A stretch of DNA of 64,000 nucleotides, from positions 26,303,711 through 26,367,710 of the forward strand of contig CM072516.1 of assembly GCA_036898135.1 (NCBI GenBank), read 5' to 3'. The first letter of the stretch is position 1, and every line of letters begins with the position of its first letter. Below, in pieces: positions 1 to 7,928 of the stretch. The notes beneath the pieces are model-generated. The model was given only the letters and a program-made list of their open reading frames with translations. It was not told the DNA's origin and made no database searches. The position numbers were made by a program, and so were the translations under genes. The stretch is from Oncomelania hupensis (lineage: Eukaryota; Mollusca; Gastropoda; Littorinimorpha; Pomatiopsidae).

Positions 1-637
1 CCCCACCATCATTACCGACATCATCATCATCATCATCATTGCTGTCTACCATCACCATTACCACTACAATGAAAAAAATACCTTAATCAACACCAGCACA
101 CGCACATACACACAGACAAACATACACACAGACACACGCATACACACACATACACGCACATACCATGATTGATGTTATTCATGGAATTATAAATTAGGGC
201 GCGTTGAACTAATAAACCTATCGTAAGCTCTCACAAATACTGTGATACAATAATTATGACGTTAGATAAACATGCAATGAACTCATACTTTTTCCATCAA
301 ATCAATTATTTGGTAATTATTGTGACCAGTGACGAAATTGCAAGAATAATGCAGACATATTATTTTCACATCAAACTACGCAAAAGAAAAAAAAAAGGTT
401 GATACCAAATTTTGATTGGATTACAGCACGTACTGTATCTTTTATATTGTCAACTTAATTGCTTCCGTACAGGTAGATGTGGAACTTATCCAACAAACAT
501 TCGTTTTGATTTCATTATAGCAAATACATTTAAATTATGTTTGGTTATTTAAATTAAAGCGAAGATCATCACCCTGGAGTGTATTATGTGGCCGTGTGGA
601 CGTCTGGGTGTAAAGGAGAAGAGAATTTGAGAGAGAG

Positions 638-640
<3 letters not shown>
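1..640. other. Gene-free AT-rich stretch with short simple repeats
   Basis: This holds a short ATC run near 20-40, a CA/CACACA-rich run at about 95-165 and otherwise AT-rich DNA. I see no coding potential, RNA gene or recognisable repeat here. Confidence 0.6.

Positions 641-700
<60 letters not shown>
641..700. repeat. (GA)n microsatellite
   Basis: An essentially pure GA dinucleotide run of about 60 bp. Open frames across it encode only Arg-Glu or Leu-Ser alternation and are artefacts of the repeat. The 300 bp between this and the next GA tract shows nothing recognisable. Confidence 0.95.
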
Positions 701-703
<3 letters not shown>

Positions 704-1000
704 CAAGAAGATTTCAAGAATTTATTCAAATATAAGGCCTATGCCCCTGATTGAAGGGGAGTATACAAAGGTACATATCAATGCAAATGTTCAACGTGAT
801 GTCAGAGAACAAAACAAAAACAAACCAAAACATTTTCATTCCATTGCAGTTTCTCGCGCTTTGAATGCTTTATACAGGAATATGCATACTTTTCTAACGC
901 ACTCTTCATTACTCGATGCCATCAACAAAGAAAAACGAGACATTTTGGGTGTTCTACAATATTTCTGTGGAATAAATTGGTTTCGTAGATCTTCAAAGAA

Positions 1001-1003
<3 letters not shown>

Positions 1004-1099
<96 letters not shown>

Positions 1100-1105
1100 G
1101 AGAGA
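1004..1105. repeat. (GA)n microsatellite
   Basis: A GA run of about 100 bp, nearly uninterrupted. DNA from 1106 to 1385 is unremarkable, pyrimidine-rich in places. Confidence 0.95.
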
Positions 1106-1387
1106 TCGTCTAAAATCACGAGTTGTGTCCAGACGTAACATGACATTTTAAAAATAAATAATAATAAAAGAAATCCCCACTTAAAATCTCGCATCTACCT
1201 ATCCCATTTCCTCACCCCTTCCCCACCTATACCGTTCCCCTGCACTCCTCCCGCCCATCTTCTCCGTCTCCAAAGCTATGCAATACATAACATTTGTTAA
1301 CAAACCAGCCACCAAAAGACACTGAACCGTGAGAGTTTAATTACACACGCACACACAGAGCAAATACATATTTAAATGGATTAGTGG

Positions 1388-1640
1388 GGGTGTCGGATAG
1401 CGCAGTGGTTGGAGCACTCGCTACTGTGTCGCAAGTTAAGAACCGTCCAGTGCGGTTAGCACTTGGATGGGTGACCGCAAAACGTGAAGCGACAAATAAC
1501 AACGCCCCCAGTTGACTCAACTGTGACCACCCATTGCACATAGCTACGATCGCAAAAGAAAGTATACTCCAGGCACACGCTGCGCAGCAGGCCAAAGTAG
1601 CCTATGTCCCTTGTCCCTTGAAGGGATACTTTGACGAGGT
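1388..1640 (+). mobile_element. SINE-like element with chimeric tRNA/5S rRNA head
   Basis: Two different RNA polymerase III promoter signatures stand side by side. Positions 1395-1415 resemble a tRNA A box (GATAGCGCAGTGGTTGGAGC). Positions 1432-1478 match the internal control region of 5S rRNA, including GTTAGCACTTGGATGGGTGA followed by CCGC, which is nearly identical to the 5S C box. The 5S-like part cannot be a functional 5S gene because its 5' half is replaced and its 3' half diverges. The downstream body to about 1640 is unassigned. 5S-headed SINEs (SINE3 type) are known; the tRNA/5S fusion is my reading of this copy. Confidence 0.6.
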
Positions 1641-1684
1641 TAGCAGCCTGCTCAGTTACAGTGTCGGTGATAGACTAGAAACGG

Positions 1685-1985
1685 AAAAATAAGATTCGTC
1701 TCCTCTAGGCGACGAATTAGGTCACGCTGTATTTGTTTCTAGGTCAACTGTCTTTTACGAACCGTTTGAGAATCTTTTCGACCCGTTTATTGACGCCGGA
1801 CAGTGTCCTCACTTGGTTTCATACAATTTAAGAATCCAAGAAGGCAAATGGGTTTTTGGGACGGAAAAATAGCATTTCTGTAGAGCAAAGGGTTAGGGCA
1901 AGGGCTAGGGATAGATCTACAACTAACCCTTACCCGAAGCCTTGTAGCAATATTCCGCTCTTTCCATCACTTTTAAACAGTACTG
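1685..1985 (-). repeat. Palindrome-bearing dispersed repeat, inverted copy
   Basis: This contains the same modules as the two direct copies at 2.94-3.9 kb but in opposite orientation: a TTCGTCTCC/GGCGACGAA palindrome near 1695-1720, and a stretch at about 1888-1945 that is the reverse complement of the GGGTAAGGG...CCCTAACCC arm at 3775-3825. The phrase ACGGAAAAATA occurs at both ends (1680 and 1861). No open frame. Confidence 0.5.
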
Positions 1986-1989
1986 CGGT

Positions 1990-2787
1990 TCGCATCCGCG
2001 GCTAGCAGCGAGCCCAAAGTATACTTTGAAGGGATGGAGGGAATATTTTCACCTTGATGCTAGCGGGAGTTTTGGCGATACTTTCTACCGATCGCAGCAA
2101 TGTGTATTACCTCCTGTGACTGAGCACCCACTCTCTTAAGGGTGGGGAAGATAAAGCAGCGATGGAGAGAGATGGGCATCACCCTCATTACGCTGGCTCA
2201 AGATAAGTTTGATCTCCAACATTACGGCCAACAAGGCTATGGGACCACCTTTACCTTTTTTAACCACCTTAATTAATTATAATAAATGCGTGAAAATCGA
2301 ATCGTCAACCACAAAAAAGGTTTTTGAATAAATATAAAACTTTTAAAGTTTAAATTTCAGCCTATAAAATACAGTTAACTACGGCAATCTTTCTCCGCAT
2401 TTTCACAACGCAATTAATATTTACAAAAGGGATCGGATTGCACGACGTAGTATATAGCTCAGAATTTCCCGTATATAGACCTATAGGCAAATTTTAGATT
2501 TATTAACGATGTGCTGATCATCTCGCGCTCATTACTACTGACTCATTTAATGCTCAGGTTCCTAGGCAAAGTCACAAATAGACCTATTTTAAATAATACT
2601 ACGCCATGGCAACCTTCTAAATGCAATGATTAATGAGATAGCGTGTAATAATTAAAGACCATGGTTTGTGCATGTTTATTAGTAATATTTAGGCTTTCAA
2701 CGCTGCGTAGCTAAGACTCGCCAATGCTTAAGGACTACTAATGAAGAGGCGAATGTGTTTTCGCTACGAAGTGTGAAGATTCTGGAG
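1990..2787. other. Gene-free stretch
   Basis: The first 250 bp (GATAAAGCAGCGATGGAGAG and surroundings) may be an old SINE body. The rest is AT-rich with no supported feature. Confidence 0.4.
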
Positions 2788-2900
2788 ATAATAATAATTA
2801 TAATTATTATTATTATTATTAGGATTTTCGTAGCGCACATAGCTCACAGTACTTTCCGATTACAGGGGCATAAACCAAGTGGAATGCATCCTCGATAGCA
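2788..2900 (-). repeat. 3' end of an L2-tailed SINE/LINE fragment with (ATT)n tail
   Basis: On the minus strand the sequence reads ...GCTATGTGCGCTACGAAAAT followed by an (AAT/ATT)n tail at 2788-2820. This is the layout of the SINE 3' end at 13.37 kb, where a short conserved GCGxTATA-like segment is followed by an ATT tail. Only about 80 bp of body is recognisable. Confidence 0.4.
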
Positions 2901-2936
2901 AAAAGAAAGTGGATTTTTGATAGCCTACCGGTACTG

Positions 2937-3000
<64 letters not shown>
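2937..3000. repeat. (GT)n microsatellite
   Basis: GT run of about 60 bp at the left edge of the first palindromic repeat unit. Confidence 0.95.
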
Positions 3001-3009
<9 letters not shown>

Positions 3010-3435
3010 GATGTATAACGACAGAAATGAGAAACGGAATTTACTTTTTCAGTCAAAAATGGGGTAATTTGCTTGTTCCTCATTTGTCTCGTGTTCCCCA
3101 TTTGTTTCGAAGTACGCGGGAGTGCTTTTTTAGTGCATGGGAGTGCAGTTGTAGTGCATGAGAGTGTTTTAAGTACAGATGAGTGCACTATCCGGGACGG
3201 AGAGAACGCAGGAAGAAATTTGGGAAGAAATTTCGACCTATTTCGTCCCCTATAGGAGACGAACTAGGTCAACTTTCTTGAAAAGTTGAAAAGGGGTAGG
3301 GTAAGGGCTAGTTGCAGCGCTGCAACTAGCCCTTACCCTAACCCTTTTCTCTTTAAAAATGCGTTCTTTCCGTCAAAAATGTGCTATCCGATTCCTACAT
3401 TCTAAAATTACCTCGTTTGTCACCGCGCACAAGAA
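3001..3435 (+). repeat. Palindrome-bearing repeat unit, copy 1
   Basis: About 430 bp directly repeated at 3488-3890. Shared blocks include AGTGCATGGGAGTGCAGTTG, a CCTATAGGAGACGAACTAGG module and a terminal TTTCCGTC/CTATCCGATTCCTACATTCT block. At its core is a near-perfect palindrome at 3288-3349, with arms of about 31 bp centred between 3318 and 3319, one mismatch and no spacer. Each unit is bordered by a GT microsatellite. No coding potential. Probably a foldback/MITE-like element; no transposase was recognised. Confidence 0.6.
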
Positions 3436-3450
3436 TGTGTGTGTGCGTGT

Positions 3451-3487
<37 letters not shown>
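3436..3487. repeat. (GT)n microsatellite
   Basis: GT run with a few interruptions, between the two palindromic repeat units. Confidence 0.95.
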
Positions 3488-3488
<1 letters not shown>

Positions 3489-3905
3489 CTGTGCACGTGA
3501 ATAAACGCACAAATGGGTAGCAGACCTTGTCTTTCTTAGTAACAAATGGGTTTATTTGCTTGGAACCCACTTTTTCCAGGACCCCACTTTTTTCTAAGTG
3601 CGCGGGAGTGCTCATTTAGTGCATGGGAGTGCAGTTGTAGTGCATGAGAGTGTTTTAAGTACACAGGAGTGTTCTATCCGAATACAGTCAATTTTTGGAG
3701 AAATTTTGAAGAAAATTCTACCTATTTCGTCGCCTATAGGAGACGAACTAGGTCAACTTATTAGACAAGGGTTCGGGTAAGGGTTAGTTGTAGATCTATC
3801 CCTAGCTCTTGCCCTAACCCTTTTCTCTACAAAAATCACTTTCCGATTCCTACATTCTTAAATAAACCCAGGTGTGATGTATTGCAAATATGTGTGTGTG
3901 TGTAT
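3488..3905 (+). repeat. Palindrome-bearing repeat unit, copy 2
   Basis: Direct, diverged copy of the preceding unit. The TTAGTGCATGGGAGTGCAGT block, the CGCCTATAGGAGACGAACTA block and the GGGTAAGGGTTAG...CTAACCCTTTT arms are all present. Its hairpin is less perfect than copy 1 and is centred near 3800. It ends in another GT-rich run near 3893-3905. Confidence 0.6.
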
Positions 3906-3944
3906 GGGCAAGTGTTTGAGACAGAGAGAGAGCGAGAGAGAGAG

Positions 3945-4184
3945 ACTGACTGACTGACTGATTGGTTTATTGCTTTAGGCCACACCCCTTTCGCAAGTAC
4001 ATATAACGTATTTACATACTACATGAATAATGAACAAACGCCTAGACACGTCGCGCGATTTAGAAAACACACACACAATAATAAACTGATACAATATACA
4101 GGAAGAAAAAGGAAAATAATTAATTAAACAATAAAATAAAAGAGTCATAAAAATAATTTTAAAAACAAACAAAGAAAAAGTTCC

Positions 4185-4247
<63 letters not shown>

Positions 4248-4310
4248 TACAACAACGATAATAATACAGGGAAGAACATATGATATATATATATACACAT
4301 TTGAACCGCA
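3945..4310 (-). other. LINE 3' UTR with internal (ATT)n and (CAGT)n tail
   Basis: Non-coding 3' end of the LINE. It contains an ATT microsatellite (4185-4248 on the plus strand as AAT), a poly(A)-signal-like AATAAA immediately before the tail, and four CAGT units as the terminal tail instead of poly(A). The CCTAAAGCAAYAA motif recurs at the 3' end of the repeat at 60.07 kb. Confidence 0.65.
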
Positions 4311-7300
4311 TTACGGACTTCGGTTATTTAAATTTTTCTTGATTTTCTCTGCATAAACCAGGAAGCAAGACAACGCTTTTATAAGCGTCATATCAAGCCA
4401 AATATCGCTGGACAAAAACAATTGCTCAAAGTCGTACTTATTAGGAAATATAAACTTACTTCTAAGAGACCTGTACAGCGGACAGACGAATAAAAAATGG
4501 CGTTCGTCATCAATACTATCAGGGCAAAATGAACATTTTTGTTTGGACAACACATCATATCGGTATAAGTTTGCATTTACAGGAAACATTCCAGCTCTGA
4601 ATTTTGTAACAGCCTGTCGAAACGTAGGCACTGAAAAATAGTCTAGATATGTTTCAGGAACAAATAAGAGTTTAAAGGAAGTGTAGTTATCGTAACGGTG
4701 ACTTTCACACATTGATTCGCGCCAGTTTTGCACAAACATATCAATGAGTCTTTCCTTAAAAAGTTGCAAAAACACATTTAGGTTACCAACTCCTTGATGA
4801 AGCCATACAATTCCAAAGCCAGTACTAAAAAGCAATTCTTTAATGTTCGTCGCCCAACATCTTTTTCCTTTTTCATCTAGGGAGACAAGCATCCTGTAAG
4901 CTACTGAAGGCAGCCGGTTTTCGTCTAGCTGGAGTAATTTAAGCCAGTATTTTATACAACGCAAACGGGAGTTAACATATAAGGGGTACCTTCCTAGTTC
5001 GCCATATACAATATTGTTTGGGGTGCCTCTGGGTAAACCCAGAAATCGTTTGCAAGCAATTAAGTGTACCTTTTCAATGCCTGCAACTTCATGGATACCC
5101 CATACCTCAGATGCGTACAACAAAATAGAAGTTACTTTGCTGTCAAATATCTTAAAGAAAACTTTCCTATTGAGACCTTTGTATTGTTTTAGCATTCTTA
5201 AAACACCGTACGTGGCTTCTCTAGCTTTTAACGCTAAATCCTGCGTGCCTATTGCCACACTTAACATCGTTGTAAAAATATATCCTAGGTATTTATAACT
5301 GTTAACAACTTCTAATCGTTTGCCTTCAAAGAACCAAATCTCATTTGCAGCCAAATATCCACCTCTTCGAAATACCATAACTTTGGTTTTCTCAGTGCTA
5401 ACTGTCATGTGCAGCCTAGAGCTACATAAGCGCAAACATTCTAACTGGTTCCTTAAGCCAACTGGAGTATAAGACATGAGTGTAAGATCATCGGCAAACA
5501 GTAAGATGTACAACTCAATAAGACCAGGCATAAGCTGGATTCCATGACGACCAGAAGCATCAATACTGTTTGCTAATTCGTTTATAAAGACTGAAAAAAG
5601 TGTGGGGCTCAAAACACAACCCTGTCTGACTCCCTGCGGACACTCAAAAAATTCTGTGAGCTCATTGCTGTTAAATCTCACACAAGAAAACATACAGGAA
5701 TACATAGATTTTAATGCTAAAATAAATTTGCTGCTTGAACGAACTTTCCGCAAAGCTTCAAACAAATCGGCGTGCTGGACAAGATCAAAGGCTTTTTTAA
5801 AATCAACAAAAGCAACATAACATTTACCACCCCTTTTGCTAAGACACTTCTGTATTATAGCATTTAAAGTAAATATGTGATCTGTCGTGGAATGCCCTTT
5901 CCTAAAGCCTGCCTGTGCTCTATGGATTTTATCATTATCCACAAGCCACGAATACAATCGCTTATTTAAAACAGCAGTGTAACATTTACTGACCACATTT
6001 AATAATGAGATGCCTCTGTAATTGTCTGTTGAGTTATTATCGCCACTCTTAAAAATTGGTACAATTACTGCTTTAGCCCATTCATCTGGGTACAACCCGT
6101 TATCAAAAATATAATTAAAGAAATGTTTCAAGAAAAGCACTCCAGAATCAGTTAACATTTTCAACATCTCAGAACAAATGCCATCAAGACCAGCAGATTT
6201 ACCATTTTTCAGTTTAAGTAATACATCTCTAACTTCATGCTCGCTAATGGCCTGGTCGAGAGCATCGACATGCAACATTTCAATTTGATCGCCATTATCG
6301 TGTGCAATGCTGTGAAATTGTTGATCCAATGAAAATAACTTTTTAAAGTGATTAAACCACTGATCCTTTGAAATATTCTTGCTGACGCCCCTAGAGCGAG
6401 AATTGCAAGATCTCTTAACTTCAGACCAAAACAACTTGATGTCAGTTTTAGGGTCACAGATTAATTTTACTTTCTCGCTTAAAAAGACTTTGTTTTTAGA
6501 CGCTAATATTTCTTTATACTGTTTACGAGAAGTAATATAATTTAGCCTATTTTCCGATGACCCATTTCTTCGAAACTTTTGCAACAACTGTTTGGTACGA
6601 GCTTTCGCATGTCTACATTCACGATCGAACCACGGAGCACCCTTTTTCTCTACTGCAGATATTTTAATACGCTTCAACATACAGGAGGCAGCTGAAGTTA
6701 AACAATCACAAAAACTCGAAAGAGCTTTTTTGTAATCTTGACTAATAGTTTCGGTTATTGTTTGCATTAACTCATTCTTTCCATTCAGCTCAGTAATATA
6801 CTGTTTGACATGGTCATGGTTCCATATAAGCCTGTCCACGTACATCTCCCCTTCGGTTTCAGCTGGCGATTGGACTATCTTATCTTGTAATTTATTTTCT
6901 ATTAAAAGACAAACAGGCATATGATCTGATTCTGTTCTCGCTAGGACAGATAAGTTCGGTACGCGGACCTCATTAAACAGATCTTTTGATATAATAAAGT
7001 AGTCGACCAGGCTTGCTCCCGACTGAGAGATGAACGTGAACTTGCCGTCAAAATTAAGGCGCTTCAGGCCATTTAGAATTATGCAGCCTAGCATCTCGCA
7101 GAGTTCCAGAAGCTGGCGGCCAAACGTATTAATGGTGAAGTCCTGTGAGGCACGCTGGAAATCATCACAATCGTCATCAACATCACCATCACGACCATTA
7201 TCATCATCACATTCTCTTTCAGTTTGCGTTGAGGTCACAGGGTTCCAGAAGTCGACATCATCAGACATGGTAAAGTCTGGGTTCTTTTGTCCTGTCCGAG

Positions 7301-7775
7301 CGTTTATATCACCGCATATCATCAAATGACAGTCACCATGATCATCAAGAATATTAGCAATACACTCATCAAGTTGTTCAATACCATAACCATTTTGTGT
7401 TTTCTGGTAATAGTCAGACTCACATGGGTGAATGTAAGTATTTACCATAATAATTGGTTTAGAAGTGCCAAACAATTGTTTTGATAATTTGAGTGTAACA
7501 CAGCAATCAATACCTGATCTCAGAACCTCACAAAAGTGTGCAAGATTATTTCTTACCAACACAAGGACACCTCCAGAAGCTCTACCGTGGTAAGATATTT
7601 TGGTTGCCTTCGCTGAAAAACATTGGAAGTCTTTGAATATATCAGATTTAAAATCAAATGTAAAAAACGTTTCCGTTAGACAAATGATGTCGTAACTCAA
7701 AATCAGATTCAAAAAACTTGCATCACTGAGCTTAGATCCTAATCCACAAATATTCCACGTCAAACACTTTGTCAC
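4311..7775 (-). CDS. LINE ORF2: APE endonuclease - reverse transcriptase - C-terminal zinc motif
   Basis: About 1,154 uninterrupted residues. The N-terminal 300 residues are an apurinic-endonuclease-type domain: LTWNICGLGS at the start, CGDINAR, SLVDYFI, and SDHMP near the end. The reverse transcriptase follows with NYRGISLLNV, AGFRKGHSTTDH, VAFVDFKKAFD, QGVRQGCVLSP and the catalytic LLFADDLTLM. Near residue 1110 there is a CSFC...HFLFVC zinc-binding motif. The enzyme would nick target DNA and prime reverse transcription of its own RNA. The first codon of this frame segment is GTG, not ATG. The frame is open back to the ORF1 UAG stop with 51 sense codons and no ATG, and the first internal Met lies well inside the endonuclease domain, so translation by stop readthrough or non-AUG reinitiation is implied. 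An Asp-rich insertion around residues 170-205 comes from an ATC-type repeat. Confidence 0.92.
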   Translation of the reverse strand: MTKCLTWNICGLGSKLSDASFLNLILSYDIICLTETFFTFDFKSDIFKDFQCFSAKATKISYHGRASGGVLVLVRNNLAHFCEVLRSGIDCCVTLKLSKQLFGTSKPIIMVNTYIHPCESDYYQKTQNGYGIEQLDECIANILDDHGDCHLMICGDINARTGQKNPDFTMSDDVDFWNPVTSTQTERECDDDNGRDGDVDDDCDDFQRASQDFTINTFGRQLLELCEMLGCIILNGLKRLNFDGKFTFISQSGASLVDYFIISKDLFNEVRVPNLSVLARTESDHMPVCLLIENKLQDKIVQSPAETEGEMYVDRLIWNHDHVKQYITELNGKNELMQTITETISQDYKKALSSFCDCLTSAASCMLKRIKISAVEKKGAPWFDRECRHAKARTKQLLQKFRRNGSSENRLNYITSRKQYKEILASKNKVFLSEKVKLICDPKTDIKLFWSEVKRSCNSRSRGVSKNISKDQWFNHFKKLFSLDQQFHSIAHDNGDQIEMLHVDALDQAISEHEVRDVLLKLKNGKSAGLDGICSEMLKMLTDSGVLFLKHFFNYIFDNGLYPDEWAKAVIVPIFKSGDNNSTDNYRGISLLNVVSKCYTAVLNKRLYSWLVDNDKIHRAQAGFRKGHSTTDHIFTLNAIIQKCLSKRGGKCYVAFVDFKKAFDLVQHADLFEALRKVRSSSKFILALKSMYSCMFSCVRFNSNELTEFFECPQGVRQGCVLSPTLFSVFINELANSIDASGRHGIQLMPGLIELYILLFADDLTLMSYTPVGLRNQLECLRLCSSRLHMTVSTEKTKVMVFRRGGYLAANEIWFFEGKRLEVVNSYKYLGYIFTTMLSVAIGTQDLALKAREATYGVLRMLKQYKGLNRKVFFKIFDSKVTSILLYASEVWGIHEVAGIEKVHLIACKRFLGLPRGTPNNIVYGELGRYPLYVNSRLRCIKYWLKLLQLDENRLPSVAYRMLVSLDEKGKRCWATNIKELLFSTGFGIVWLHQGVGNLNVFLQLFKERLIDMFVQNWRESMCESHRYDNYTSFKLLFVPETYLDYFSVPTFRQAVTKFRAGMFPVNANLYRYDVLSKQKCSFCPDSIDDERHFLFVCPLYRSLRSKFIFPNKYDFEQLFLSSDIWLDMTLIKALSCFLVYAEKIKKNLNNRSP

Positions 7776-7928
7776 TTGTGTAACGCAAGGGTTAACTGAA
7801 TCTCTGTGTATGTTGTGTGTTTGTAATGGGTTAATAAAATTAGATTCTGTGCGTTTTGTAGTTGATGTGTTAATTACATTTGTGTGTATGTTCTTGTTTG
7901 AAATGGTAGCAGAGGAGCGGCCAAAACC
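7776..7928 (-). other. In-frame linker between LINE ORF1 and ORF2
   Basis: Reading the minus strand after the UAG at 7931-7929, I count 51 sense codons to the GTG at 7775 with no stop and no ATG. ORF1 and ORF2 are therefore in the same reading frame, separated by a single UAG in the context AGA-UAG-GGU. An equally long non-coding spacer would usually be expected to contain stops. Confidence 0.75.

Noticed and set aside
579..1194. Open frames of 90-190 residues across the GA tracts
   Set aside because: They consist mainly of Arg-Glu or Leu-Ser alternation from the dinucleotide repeat, and both strands are open equally, which is a repeat artefact.
1432..1478. A 5S rRNA gene
   Set aside because: Only the internal control region matches; the 5' half is tRNA-like and the 3' half is unrelated.
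5014..7484. Plus-strand frames inside the LINE
   Set aside because: They are antisense shadows of ORF2 with no recognisable domain.
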